A stretch of 50,064 bases of DNA from the NCBI RefSeq assembly GCF_000701705.1, contig NZ_JNJP01000024.1, forward strand, positions 1 through 50,064, in the 5' to 3' direction. The position numbers and the translations under genes are program-made. The notes below the pieces were generated by a model. It did not search any database. It was not told where the DNA came from and saw only the letters and a program-made list of their open reading frames with translations. Origin of the DNA: Bilophila wadsworthia ATCC 49260 (GTDB taxonomy: Bacteria > Desulfobacterota > Desulfovibrionia > Desulfovibrionales > Desulfovibrionaceae). This document shows positions 41,865 to 50,064 of this stretch, piece by piece (position 1 is the stretch's first letter; every line of letters starts with the position of its first letter).

Positions 41865-41899
41865 AAAAAAAGCCTCCCGGATTTCGAGAGGCTTTTTTT
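41865..41899 (+). terminator. Intrinsic terminator between hypB and nadE
   Basis: AAAAAAAGCCTC and GAGGCTTTTTTT form a 12-bp stem with an 11-base loop. The genes converge here, and it can act on both strands. Confidence 0.9.
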
Positions 41900-41917
41900 G
41901 CATCAACGATCTATCCG

Positions 41918-42760
41918 TTACATATGGACATGCACGCCGAAGGCATGGTTACCGACAGGCAGCAGCGGGGGGAGTTGAAGGCGCTTGAAGGCACTCCTAC
42001 GCATAAGGGATTGCACACGATTGACATCTTCAGGCGTGACGCCGGGCAGCTCAATATCCTCAGCCCGCTTCGATTCTTCAATCAACGCATGAAGGATCGA
42101 ATCCAGCATATCGTACTCGGGCAAAGAATCCTGATCCTTCTGGCCCGGACGCAACTCCGCCGACGGCGCCTTATCGAAGATGTTCTGAGGAATGGCGCAC
42201 ATCCCTTCGCGCTCATTGAACCATTGCGCGAGCTGGTACACTTCCGTCTTGTACAAGTCGGCAATGGGAGCCAGACCGCCGCAGGTATCCCCATACATCG
42301 TGCAATACCCGGCGGCCACTTCGGACTTGTTCCCCGTAGCCAAAAGCATCCAGTGGAATTTGTTGGAAAACGACATCATGATCACGCCGCGGATGCGGGA
42401 CTGGATGTTCTCTTCAGTGACATCCCGTTCCCTTCCGGCAAAGGCGGGGGCAAGCGCTTTTTCAAAGGCTTCCATCATCGGCGAAATCGGAACCGTGAAC
42501 GTTTCCATCCCCAGATTGGCGGCCAGTGCCTCGGAATCGGTAATGCTTCCCTCACTCGACCACGGGGACGGCATCATCACCCCGTGCACGTGGTCCTTGC
42601 CCAGCGCGTCGACGGCAAGCGCCGCGACAAGTGCGGAATCCATGCCCCCGGAAAGGCCGAGAACGACATCCGTGAAGCCGTTTTTCCGAACATAATCGCG
42701 GATGCCGGAGGTCAGCAGTTCCCAGACCGATTTCCAATCCTTGGCAGGAATACTCGACAT
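41918..42760 (-). CDS. nadE: NAD+ synthase (ammonia-type length)
   Basis: The 280-aa protein is an N-type ATP pyrophosphatase with GLSGGMDSALVAALA (36-49), FSNKFHWMLLATGNKSEVAAGYCTMYGD near 139-165 and APIADLYKTEVY. It converts deamido-NAD to NAD+. The glutaminase domain seen in long NadE is absent, so ammonia or a separate glutaminase is the nitrogen source. It starts exactly where dapB ends on the same strand, and these form an operon with ligA and probably uvrB. Confidence 0.95.
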   Translation of the reverse strand: MSSIPAKDWKSVWELLTSGIRDYVRKNGFTDVVLGLSGGMDSALVAALAVDALGKDHVHGVMMPSPWSSEGSITDSEALAANLGMETFTVPISPMMEAFEKALAPAFAGRERDVTEENIQSRIRGVIMMSFSNKFHWMLLATGNKSEVAAGYCTMYGDTCGGLAPIADLYKTEVYQLAQWFNEREGMCAIPQNIFDKAPSAELRPGQKDQDSLPEYDMLDSILHALIEESKRAEDIELPGVTPEDVNRVQSLMRRSAFKRLQLPPLLPVGNHAFGVHVHM

Positions 42761-43551
42761 TATTTCAACCTCGACTTCAAGATATCGCCCATGGCATATA
42801 CCTTGCCGCCCGGCTGCCCTGGCAACCAGCTCGCGGCACGCAGCGCACCCTGAGCGAAGTTTTCCCGCGAGTGCGCGTGGTGCGTCACCTCAATGCGCTC
42901 TCCGGGGCCCATGAAATAGACGGTATGCACGCCGACCACATCACCGCCGCGGATGGCCTGAACGCCGATTTCCTTCTTGGGGCGCTCTCCGATGATGCCT
43001 TCGCGGTGGTAGCAGGCAACATCCTTGAGGTCCCAATCTCTGGCCGAAGCCAAAGACTCGGCGAGGCGCAACGCCGTACCGCTTGGGGAATCCTTCTTGC
43101 GGTTGTGATGCAGCTCGACCATTTCCAAGTCATAATCCGGGCCGAGCATCTGCACGAGTTCGGGCAACAGTTCCAAAAGGACATTGACACCGACGCTCAT
43201 GTTCGGGGACCAAAACACCCGTCCGTTTTGGGCGATTGCATCCAGCTCCGCCTTTTGCTCCGGGGTGAAGCCCGTCGTCCCGATGACGATAGGGTTGCCG
43301 TTCTTGACGGCGCACCGGGCATTGGCAAGGCTCGCTTCCGGTGCCGTAAAATCGATCACGACGGCCCCGGGAACCTGCGGGTACACGACTTCGGGATCCG
43401 TTCCGGCGAGGCATCCCCAATGGGCCAGCGCGTCCAGCCTTTCCGGACGTTCCAGTACGGCCGCAAGCGTCATGCCCTGCTCTTTCGCAAGATTGGCAAT
43501 GGTCGTACCCATGCGCCCGGAAGCGCCCATCACGATAATAGAAAGACTCAT
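42760..43551 (-). CDS. dapB: 4-hydroxy-tetrahydrodipicolinate reductase
   Basis: ATG at 43551 has GAGGG upstream; an in-frame GTG at 43560 adds three residues. The 263-aa protein has the NAD(P)-binding IIVMGASGRMGTTIA at residues 5-19, GTTGFTPEQK, the catalytic ELHHNRKKDSPSGTALRLAE near 148-167, and VGVHTVYFMGPGERIEVTHHAHSRENFAQGA. It carries out the second committed step of lysine/meso-DAP synthesis. It overlaps nadE by one base. Confidence 0.95.
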   Translation of the reverse strand: MSLSIIVMGASGRMGTTIANLAKEQGMTLAAVLERPERLDALAHWGCLAGTDPEVVYPQVPGAVVIDFTAPEASLANARCAVKNGNPIVIGTTGFTPEQKAELDAIAQNGRVFWSPNMSVGVNVLLELLPELVQMLGPDYDLEMVELHHNRKKDSPSGTALRLAESLASARDWDLKDVACYHREGIIGERPKKEIGVQAIRGGDVVGVHTVYFMGPGERIEVTHHAHSRENFAQGALRAASWLPGQPGGKVYAMGDILKSRLK

Positions 43552-43569
43552 TTTCCCCACCCTCTTTCC

Positions 43570-45666
43570 TTATTCAGAATCCTGTGCCGCGTTTTCGGAA
43601 GAAGACGCCGTCACCTCATTGTCCGCCTGCAACAGAGCTAGAAAACCGGCTTCGTCCACGATGCGGATGCCTAATGCCTGAGCCTTTTCGCGTTTGGAGC
43701 CCGGTTCATCCCCGACGACCAGCAGATTCAGCCTGCGGGAAACGCTGCCAGCGATTTCCGCACCTGCGTTTTCCGCCATCTGCTGTGCCTTTGAGCGGGG
43801 AATGGACAACGATCCGGTGAAGAGGATCTTCTGCCCGGCGAGCGGTCCCACTGGCATGGAAGCCACCGCCGCCTCCTGGCGCACAGGCCACAGCCCGAGC
43901 TCCCGCAACCGCGCCAACAAGGCCACGTTGGGCTCGTCGTCAAAAAATGCCTTAATGGAACTTGCCACTTCCGGGCCGATATCCGGCAAATTCTGCAATT
44001 CTTCAGGGCTCGCCGCTCTCAGCACGTCCATATCGGCGTACGTCGCCGCCAATGTTTTCGCCGTCTGCTCACCCACATGCCGGATGCCGAGCGCGCAAAG
44101 AAGACGCTGCAACGTCGCTTCTTTTTTAGCCCGATCCAACGAATCCACAAACTTGGTGGCGAGTTTTACACCCATCCGCTCATAATGCAAGAGCTCGTCA
44201 ACCCTGAGCGTAAAGAGATCGGCAGGGGTTTTGACCCGTCCCGAAGCGACAAGCAGTTCGATCCAGCGCTGGCCGAGCCCTTCGATATCGAGTCCGGCCT
44301 TGGACACGAAATGCGCCAACGATTGCCGGATCATGGCGGGACAGGAAACATTCACGCACCGCCAAGCCACTTCCCCTTCCAGACGGGACGCGGCCTGGCC
44401 GCAGGACGGGCATACATGGGGGAAAACGAAAGGCTGCGAATCCGGGGCACGTTCCGAAAGTACGGCCCGCACCACTTCGGGGATGACATCCCCGGCGCGC
44501 TGGACCACCACACGATCGCCGATTCTGACGTCCCGATTGCGGATTTCATCCTCATTGTGGAGGGTTGCCCGGCTGACAAGCACACCGCCGACGTTCACCG
44601 GCTCCAATTCGGCCACCGGGGTCAGAACCCCCGTCCTCCCCACTTGAACGGTAATATCCAGCAACAGGGTCGTCGCCTGCTGCGCCGGAAACTTCCACGC
44701 AACGGCGAACCGCGGAGCCCGCGCCGTATAGCCCAGCGCCTCTTGTGCCTCAAGGTCATTGAGCTTCATGACCACGCCGTCGATCTCGTACGCCAGCGAC
44801 TCCCGTTTTTCACTCAGCGAGGCGTAATAGGCTTCCACTTCTTCGGAACCCCGGCAGAGGCGGCCTCCGGGCGGCGTCTCGAACCCAAAGTCACGGAGCC
44901 GTCCCATGACCTCCTCATACGTACTCCACGGCTGCACCCCACCGAACCGGACATCCCCAAACCCATACGCCAAAAACCGCAACGGACGGGACGCGGTAAC
45001 CGAGGTATCCAGCTGGCGTATGGAGCCGGCCGCAGCATTGCGCGGATTGGCAAATGTCTTGAGATTTTCCTTCCGCAGCCGCTCATTGAGCAAGGCGAAA
45101 TCCCTTCTGCGGAAAATGACTTCCCCCCGCACTTCAAGACGCTCAGGGGCATCGCCGTGCAGCACTTTGGGCAAGTTGCGCACCGTCTGCATGGCCTCCG
45201 TCACGAGTTCGCCGACTTCGCCGTCTCCGCGCGTCAGTGCTTCGACAAACCGCCCGTTCTCATACACAAGCTCAAGGGCGAGGCCGTCCATTTTCGGATC
45301 ACACCAAAAAGTATGCTCAAGCCCTTCCTGGGCGTTGTCCAGGCGCTTGAGAAAGCCCTGCCACTCCTCCGCATCGAACACGTTGTCCAGGCTGTACATC
45401 CGCCGCGTATGGGCCTTGGTTTCCAGCGACGACAACACCTGTCCGCCGATCCTGTTCGTCGGAGAATCCGGCGATCGCCATTCGGGATGCCGCTCTTCCA
45501 GCCTCAGAAGCTCCTGAAAGGCGGCATTGTATTCGTCGTCGGTGATTTCCGGCGCATCCAGCGTATGATACCGATGGTTATGGTAAATCACAAACGCACG
45601 GAGCTCTTCCAAACGTTTTTTATCGGCATCCTCGACCAAAAGGGATTGCAGCGTCCCTTGATTCAT
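43570..45666 (-). CDS. ligA: NAD+-dependent DNA ligase
   Basis: ATG at 45666 has AAGGA 8 bases upstream; an upstream in-frame ATG at 45705 is less likely. The 698-aa protein has an Ia domain with YHNHRYHTLD, the adenylation site CDPKMDGLAL (Lys125), an OB fold, a four-Cys zinc finger (CPSCG ... CVNVSCP), helix-hairpin-helix repeats and a C-terminal BRCT domain (about 615-690). It seals nicks in replication and repair. It follows uvrB at 31 bp on the same strand, making a repair operon. Confidence 0.97.
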   Translation of the reverse strand: MNQGTLQSLLVEDADKKRLEELRAFVIYHNHRYHTLDAPEITDDEYNAAFQELLRLEERHPEWRSPDSPTNRIGGQVLSSLETKAHTRRMYSLDNVFDAEEWQGFLKRLDNAQEGLEHTFWCDPKMDGLALELVYENGRFVEALTRGDGEVGELVTEAMQTVRNLPKVLHGDAPERLEVRGEVIFRRRDFALLNERLRKENLKTFANPRNAAAGSIRQLDTSVTASRPLRFLAYGFGDVRFGGVQPWSTYEEVMGRLRDFGFETPPGGRLCRGSEEVEAYYASLSEKRESLAYEIDGVVMKLNDLEAQEALGYTARAPRFAVAWKFPAQQATTLLLDITVQVGRTGVLTPVAELEPVNVGGVLVSRATLHNEDEIRNRDVRIGDRVVVQRAGDVIPEVVRAVLSERAPDSQPFVFPHVCPSCGQAASRLEGEVAWRCVNVSCPAMIRQSLAHFVSKAGLDIEGLGQRWIELLVASGRVKTPADLFTLRVDELLHYERMGVKLATKFVDSLDRAKKEATLQRLLCALGIRHVGEQTAKTLAATYADMDVLRAASPEELQNLPDIGPEVASSIKAFFDDEPNVALLARLRELGLWPVRQEAAVASMPVGPLAGQKILFTGSLSIPRSKAQQMAENAGAEIAGSVSRRLNLLVVGDEPGSKREKAQALGIRIVDEAGFLALLQADNEVTASSSENAAQDSE

Positions 45667-45697
45667 GGCGTCATCCTTCGTTGCCCCGCTGCCGAGG

Positions 45698-47734
45698 CTA
45701 AGCAATCAAAAACTGTTCCCGAAGCTGCTTGATGCGATCCCGCAAGGCAGCCGCCTTCTCGAATTCCAGATCCCGGGCGGCATCGCGCATCTCGCGCTCA
45801 AACTGCTTCAAATACCGGGCCACGTTCTGGGCCGTGATGTCCACGGATGCAGAGGCTTCCGCAGGTTGTTTGGCCTGTTTCCCCCGCCCCCGCTTTCCCT
45901 TTCCTTCGCCTGAGGAGGTGTACAGGGAGTCAAAAGGAGTGGCAAGCGGCTTACTGATGGTCGTCGGCGTAATGCCGTGCGTTTCGTTCCAGTCCTGCTG
46001 CTTCGCGCGCCGACGGGCCGTTTCGCCCATAGCCGCGCGCATGGACGCCGTCACCGTGTCCGCATACAGCAAAACCTTTCCGCCGGCATTACGTGCCGCC
46101 CGTCCGAACGTCTGGATAAGCGATCCGGTGGACCGCAAAAAACCTTCCTTATCCGCATCCAGGATAGTGACAAGGGAAACTTCGGGAATATCCAAGCCTT
46201 CGCGCAGCAGATTGATGCCCACCAACACATCGAACTCACCCGCCCGCAGGGCTTTGATGATGGCCATGCGTTCCATCGTGTCGATGTCCGAATGCAGATA
46301 GCGGGCCGCAACGCCCATCGAATTCAGATATTCGGTCAAGTCCTCGGCCATGCGCTTGGTCAGCGTCGTGACCAGCACGCGCTCATGCTTTTCCACACGG
46401 GCCCGGCATTCCCCAAGCAGATCGTCGATCTGCCCCTTTACGGGGCGGACCTCGACTTCGGGGTCAAGCAAGCCTGTCGGGCGGATGATCTGTTCCGCCA
46501 CGATCCCCTGCGAACGCTCCAGTTCCCATTTGCCCGGCGTTGCCGAAACATAGACTACCTGGTTCAGACGTTCCAAAAATTCATGAAATTCCAACGGCCT
46601 GTTATCCAAAGCGGACGGCAGCCGGAAGCCGAAATCCACCAGCGTCGTTTTCCGGGAACGGTCTCCCTTGAACATGCCGCCGACCTGCGGAATACTGATA
46701 TGGGACTCGTCGGCGAACAGCACAAAGTCATCCGGAAAATAGTCGAGCAAGGTGGCAGGGGGATCTCCCTCCTTGCGGCCATCCAGATGCCGGGAATAGT
46801 TCTCGATGCCGGTGCAGTAGCCCAATTCCTGCATCATTTCCAAATCAAGCTGCGTGCGCTGTTCCAGGCGCTGCGCCTCAACCAGCTTGTTCTGGGACTG
46901 GAACAAGCGCAGCCGCTCACCAAGCTCGTCCCGGACGTCGGACATGGCCCGCTCCAGGTTATCCCTGTCCGATACGTAATGGCTTGCCGGGTAGATGACG
47001 GTTTTCCCGATATTCCCCAAGATTTCACCTGTCAGCGGGTCGATCTCCCGGACGGCTTCAATCTCGTCTCCGAAAAATTCCAGACGCAAGGCACGTTCGT
47101 GCTCATACGCCGGAATCACTTCCAGCACGTCGCCGCGAACCCGAAACGTTCCCCGGTGAAAATCCATATCATTGCGTTGGTACTGAACATCCACAAGCTT
47201 GGTGATGATTGCGTCCATGCTGACACGTTGACCGACCTCGACCGGAATGATCAAACGGGCATAGTATTCCGGAGAGCCAAGGCCGTAGATACAGGACACT
47301 GACGCGACGATGATAACATCCCGGCGCGTCAGCAGGGCATGGGTAGCCGCGTGCCTGAGCTTGTCGATGTCGTCGTTGATGGCCGAGTCCTTCTCAATAT
47401 ACGTATCGGACGCGGGAACATAGGCTTCCGGCTGATAATAGTCGTAGTAGCTGACGAAATATTCAACGGCGTTTTCCGGAAACAACGCGCGGAATTCATT
47501 GTAAAGCTGTGCTGCCAGGGTCTTGTTCGGGGCAAGCACCAGCGCGGGCCGGTTGACCTGAGCGATGACGTTGGCCACGGTGAAGGTCTTCCCCGATCCG
47601 GTAACACCAAGCAGGACCTGATCCCTGACGCCCGCTTCGATGTTGGAAGCGAGCTGCTCGATGGCCGCAGGCTGATCGCCTGTGGGGACGTATTCGGTCC
47701 GCAGCTTGAAAAGTGGAGTTTCGGTTGTATTCAT
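45698..47734 (-). CDS. uvrB: Excinuclease ABC subunit B
   Basis: ATG at 47734 gives the family-like start TPLFKLRTEYVPTGDQPAAI. An in-frame ATG at 47779 would add 15 residues; neither has a strong ribosome site. The roughly 678-aa protein has Walker A GVTGSGKTFT (43-52), the DNA-probing hairpin SYYDYYQPEAYVP, DESH-like ADESHISIPQ, helicase motif GINLLREGLDIPE and a C-terminal UVR domain (LREQFLIA end). A Ser/Lys/Gly-rich linker precedes the UVR domain. It verifies damage with UvrA and loads UvrC. Confidence 0.96.
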   Translation of the reverse strand: MNTTETPLFKLRTEYVPTGDQPAAIEQLASNIEAGVRDQVLLGVTGSGKTFTVANVIAQVNRPALVLAPNKTLAAQLYNEFRALFPENAVEYFVSYYDYYQPEAYVPASDTYIEKDSAINDDIDKLRHAATHALLTRRDVIIVASVSCIYGLGSPEYYARLIIPVEVGQRVSMDAIITKLVDVQYQRNDMDFHRGTFRVRGDVLEVIPAYEHERALRLEFFGDEIEAVREIDPLTGEILGNIGKTVIYPASHYVSDRDNLERAMSDVRDELGERLRLFQSQNKLVEAQRLEQRTQLDLEMMQELGYCTGIENYSRHLDGRKEGDPPATLLDYFPDDFVLFADESHISIPQVGGMFKGDRSRKTTLVDFGFRLPSALDNRPLEFHEFLERLNQVVYVSATPGKWELERSQGIVAEQIIRPTGLLDPEVEVRPVKGQIDDLLGECRARVEKHERVLVTTLTKRMAEDLTEYLNSMGVAARYLHSDIDTMERMAIIKALRAGEFDVLVGINLLREGLDIPEVSLVTILDADKEGFLRSTGSLIQTFGRAARNAGGKVLLYADTVTASMRAAMGETARRRAKQQDWNETHGITPTTISKPLATPFDSLYTSSGEGKGKRGRGKQAKQPAEASASVDITAQNVARYLKQFEREMRDAARDLEFEKAAALRDRIKQLREQFLIA

Positions 47735-47779
47735 AGGTGTTAAATAAGCGTCTCTTCCCCCGCAGGCAAGAGGAATCAT

Positions 47780-48156
47780 CGTTGGAGCTCACCTTACATG
47801 CCGGCTGCGGTTTTTCCCCTCTCAGTTGTCCGAATCCACCGTGCCCTCCCCTTTTCGGTCATAACTGTTTGCGGGGTCAGTATTGTCGTCTTCCCTTGCA
47901 TGGGATAAAACGAAAAAAGCCACTCACCAAAGGACCGTTTTTTCGAGCCTCCCCTCTCACCTTGTTCTGGAGCTACACGGATGCAAAAGGATTTTTTGCA
48001 TACATAGAATTGATTGCCTTTTTCTAGCTCTTTCTGCAATATACAACCTCTTGCAATCACAGCATTCCAATTTGTACATGCTTTGTTGTGGTATGCGCGT
48101 CTGGTTAGTTGTTCAGTTAGCATTTCTGATCTTGGGTTAGCAAAAGGTAAGCACAA
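47780..48156. other. Non-coding region between uvrB and integrase, putative mobile-element junction
   Basis: No gene is supported. From about 47990 the DNA becomes distinctly AT-richer, consistent with entry into foreign DNA. It holds GGTTAGC-type repeats just before the integrase start. A tRNA-like string (TTGTCCGAATCC at about 47823) lacks a cloverleaf. The attachment site is probably here, but cannot be delimited without the other end. Confidence 0.45.
48103..48152. repeat. GGTTAGC-type repeat cluster before the integrase gene
   Basis: GGTTAGT (48103), AGTTAGC (48115), GGTTAGC (48135) and GGTAAGC (48146) are direct near-repeats. Two of the steps are 11-12 bp. GGTTAGCAAAA here is identical to the string at 1134, beside the left mobile element. 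They look like recombinase arm or regulator sites, as inference. Confidence 0.5.
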
Positions 48157-49335
48157 ATGGCCATCCGTGAGAAGACTAAGTACACCGGCGTATACGTCCG
48201 CACAAGCACAACGAGACGCTATCAGGGAAAGCCTGATGCCTGTTTCGAGTTTACCTACAAGGCCGATGGCAAGCTGATCTGGGAAAAAGTCGGCTGGAAG
48301 AGCGAGGGCTATACCGCTGTACTTGCCAGTGAACTCCGTGCTGAACGCATTCGCCAGTTTCGACATCCAGAGATGTTTCCGAACACAGCTAGAACTCCGA
48401 TCCTCACATACGGTCAGGCGTGGAAAATTTTCAGCGAAAAACGCCTCCCATTCTTGAAGAGCGGCAGTCAGCGGATACTTAAATACCACTACGCCATGCA
48501 TATCGAGCCCTTTTTTGCCAATACGCCTTTGCACAAAATCACGAGCCTTGAACTTGAAACCTTCAGGGCGACGCTGATGAAAACCACAACCATTCACCGC
48601 ACTGACAGGGGGAAAAGCTATACTCTGGGGCGTACTCTTGCACCTTCTACCATCAAATCCATCTTGATGGACATGCTCAACGTATTCAGACGCATGATCG
48701 AATGGGGTATGTATTCGGGGCAGGTTCCCAAAATAAGCCAAATCCCGGTTGATAATGCGAGACAACGCTTTCTTACGCCTGTCGAAGCGGATCGCCTGCT
48801 CGGGGTACTCGAAATCCTTTCCTGCCGCGTGTATCGTGTTGCGGTCATTTCTCTGCACACAGGTATGCGTGTCGGTGAAATTCTGCGTATGCGCGGGCAA
48901 GACTTGGACTTTGAGCACCATCTGATCTACATCGACGGGAAAACGGGCAGGCGCGAGGCGTTCATGGACGAAACGGTTTCCAATCTGTTGCGGAGCATTG
49001 TCCCATCCCGAAATGGAGACTTCTTTTTTACGACAAACCAAGGTGCTGCGCCTCACCCCACTTCTCTGAGCAAGACCTTTACCAAGGCCGTAAACATCCT
49101 CGGCCTGAACGACGGCGTTACCGATCCCCGCTTCAAAGTGGTGATCCACACGCTTCGCCATACGTTCTGTTCGTGGCTGGCCAGCCAGAATGTCCCCCTT
49201 TACACCATCGGCAAGCTGGTGGGGCATGCAAACCTGCGCTCGACGCAACGGTACGCCAAACTCACCGACGACGCCAAATGGGATGCCTTGAAGCTCATTG
49301 AAAAAACAGCCAAGTCTATTCATCATACGTCCTGA
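48157..49335 (+). CDS. Tyrosine recombinase/integrase of an integrative element
   Basis: The 392-aa protein has an N-terminal SAM-like core-binding domain (about 83-190) and a catalytic domain with Arg238 (HTGMRVGEILRM), His331 and Arg334 (HTLRHTFCSW), His357 (GHAN) and the nucleophile Tyr366 (RYAKL). The first 80 residues are likely an arm-binding domain (GVYVRTSTTRRYQG). It would catalyse insertion and removal of the element extending to the right of the window. It begins about 380 bp from uvrB. Its 3' end overlaps the convergent AlpA-like gene by 20 bp. Confidence 0.95.
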   Translation: MAIREKTKYTGVYVRTSTTRRYQGKPDACFEFTYKADGKLIWEKVGWKSEGYTAVLASELRAERIRQFRHPEMFPNTARTPILTYGQAWKIFSEKRLPFLKSGSQRILKYHYAMHIEPFFANTPLHKITSLELETFRATLMKTTTIHRTDRGKSYTLGRTLAPSTIKSILMDMLNVFRRMIEWGMYSGQVPKISQIPVDNARQRFLTPVEADRLLGVLEILSCRVYRVAVISLHTGMRVGEILRMRGQDLDFEHHLIYIDGKTGRREAFMDETVSNLLRSIVPSRNGDFFFTTNQGAAPHPTSLSKTFTKAVNILGLNDGVTDPRFKVVIHTLRHTFCSWLASQNVPLYTIGKLVGHANLRSTQRYAKLTDDAKWDALKLIEKTAKSIHHTS

Positions 49336-49648
49336 CCTTTCTGGCTTCCATGTACTTGTCCAAATCTCGGCGGGCATACAGCACTTTGGCTCCGTCCTTA
49401 ATGAATATCGGGCCTTTCCCTTCGCTACGCTTACGTTGCAAGGTTGCTACAGGGGTACTGCAATAAATCGCGGCGGCCTTCTCGTCCATGTACTCGCAGT
49501 ATGGGACGGACGCCAGCCGGATGAAAGGCTCCAGTTCCGTCCGTAAGGCCCGGATGATGTCCCCGCCGACTCCGGGAGGCAACCCGTCATCCGGGATCAT
49601 TGCGCGGCGGATAGCCGCTACGAGTTCTTCGGCCTGATTCCGGCTCAT
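49316..49648 (-). CDS. AlpA/excisionase-like helix-turn-helix protein
   Basis: ATG at 49648 follows GGAGG; the open frame to 49684 has no better site. The 110-aa protein has a C-terminal MerR-type small HTH (YMDEKAAAIYCSTPVATLQRKRSEGKGPIFIKDG, then VLYARRDLDKYM), as in AlpA and phage excisionases. Residues 1-55 are unrecognised. Such proteins direct excision or switch on element genes. Its tail-to-tail overlap with the integrase gene and its coupling (ATGA) to the upstream gene suggest control of integrase. Confidence 0.85.
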   Translation of the reverse strand: MSRNQAEELVAAIRRAMIPDDGLPPGVGGDIIRALRTELEPFIRLASVPYCEYMDEKAAAIYCSTPVATLQRKRSEGKGPIFIKDGAKVLYARRDLDKYMEARKVRTYDE

Positions 49649-50064
49649 GAATCCTCCATGCGTCCGATGAGCGCCGGGACGCACACGGCTGTCTTGATGA
49701 TTTCCTCGGCGGTGCGCCCGTCCTCGAACTTCTCGCCGGGGCTGATGCCCTGGATGCGGGGCTTCGAGAGCCCGAACCCCATCATGACCCGGCGCACGTC
49801 CGCCCTGCCCCGCCCGACGACGAGGTGCCGCCCGTTGACGAGGTAGAGCGACGGCTTGCGGCCTTCGGGCTTCGGGCCGATGACGGCATCGCTCAGGCGC
49901 ACGATGCCCATGATGGCGTCTTCCTCATAGTCGGCTTCGCCTTCGGGGATGATCTCGCCATAGAGCGCTTCCACGCGCTCCTCCAGTTCGCGCATCCCGT
50001 CCAGCAGCCCCGGCCGCACGGCGCGGGCCACGGCCTCGCCCCTCGCGTCGCAGATCACCGAGCG
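49645..50064 (-). CDS. Unidentified mobile-element protein, cut by the window edge
   Basis: An open frame from the window edge reads at least 137 residues and ends with an ATGA overlap at the AlpA-like gene. A GTG at 50058 could be the start, but the frame is open to the edge, so the real start may lie outside. The visible part has a charged helix (GMRELEERVEALYGEIIPEGE), a strand-rich section (SLYLVNGRHLVVGRGRADVRRVMM) and a C-terminus with EEIIKTAVCVPALIGRMED. I do not recognise the family. It is likely a regulatory or accessory element gene by position. Confidence 0.6.
   Translation of the reverse strand, partial: RSVICDARGEAVARAVRPGLLDGMRELEERVEALYGEIIPEGEADYEEDAIMGIVRLSDAVIGPKPEGRKPSLYLVNGRHLVVGRGRADVRRVMMGFGLSKPRIQGISPGEKFEDGRTAEEIIKTAVCVPALIGRMEDS

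Noticed and set aside
44077..45732. 551-codon open frame antisense to ligA, and a similar one (45977-47302) antisense to uvrB
   Set aside because: Both oppose intact repair genes with all motifs; no start signals or domains.
47816..47850. tRNA T-arm-like string beside uvrB, as a possible integration target
   Set aside because: The loop resembles TTCGAAT with changes, but the stem does not pair and no acceptor or anticodon arms are found nearby.
47794..49377. 527-codon open frame antisense to the integrase and the upstream region
   Set aside because: It opposes a recombinase with all catalytic residues, has no ribosome site and resembles no protein.

Overview
The window looks like chromosomal DNA of a Gram-negative anaerobe, most probably a member of the Desulfovibrionaceae or close kin. 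That is an inference from the gene set: a membrane-bound [NiFe] hydrogenase, a fused IspDF, the Kdo/Lpt-rpoN block, a TIGR03013-like sugar transferase, and an mtnA/class II aldolase/mtnP operon. About 47 kb of dense, GC-rich housekeeping DNA is flanked on both sides by pieces of integrated mobile elements.

Layout. 1-856 (minus) is the N-terminal part of a D5/P4-type phage or plasmid primase-helicase that runs off the left edge. Next come dinB, two surface-polysaccharide genes (a GT4 glycosyltransferase and a polyprenyl-phosphate sugar transferase), and a four-gene hydrogenase operon (small subunit, large subunit, cytochrome b, maturation protease). The operon mtnA/class II aldolase/mtnP follows, then a 74-aa protein, a DAACS-family symporter, a 57-aa protein, ubiE, an SGNH hydrolase, an HU/IHF protein, a HIT protein, a radical SAM protein, a DEAD-box helicase with a downstream 160-aa protein, a second GT4 enzyme and cysK.

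From 23.3 to 30 kb the genes run leftward: dtd, an acyl-CoA ligase, ispDF, the RNase P RNA gene, a zinc-ribbon coiled-coil protein, a Nif3-like protein and purQ. From 30.4 to 39.9 kb they run rightward: pyrG, kdsA, kdsC, lptC, lptA, lptB, rpoN, hpf, rapZ and a LysE-type exporter. A leftward amidohydrolase and rightward hypA-hypB follow, then leftward nadE, dapB, ligA and uvrB. At 48.1 kb a tyrosine recombinase opens a second mobile element that also carries an AlpA-like DNA-binding protein and an unidentified gene cut by the right edge.

How the genes fit together. HypA/HypB deliver nickel to the hydrogenase encoded 32 kb away, and the HyaD-like protease finishes the large subunit. KdsA/KdsC make Kdo and LptC/A/B drive LPS transport, while the glycosyltransferases would build surface polysaccharide. 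The mtn operon would turn methylthioadenosine into methylthioribulose-1-phosphate and then cleave or dehydrate it.

Most notable points: (1) the hydrogenase small subunit has all six proximal-cluster cysteines, including the two extra ones typical of O2-tolerant [4Fe-3S] enzymes; (2) the mtnA/aldolase/mtnP operon resembles the DHAP shunt; (3) the motif GGTTAGC recurs at the inner edges of both mobile elements; (4) there is an unassigned, possibly transcribed, region before pyrG. No CRISPR array, rRNA or intact tRNA gene was found.
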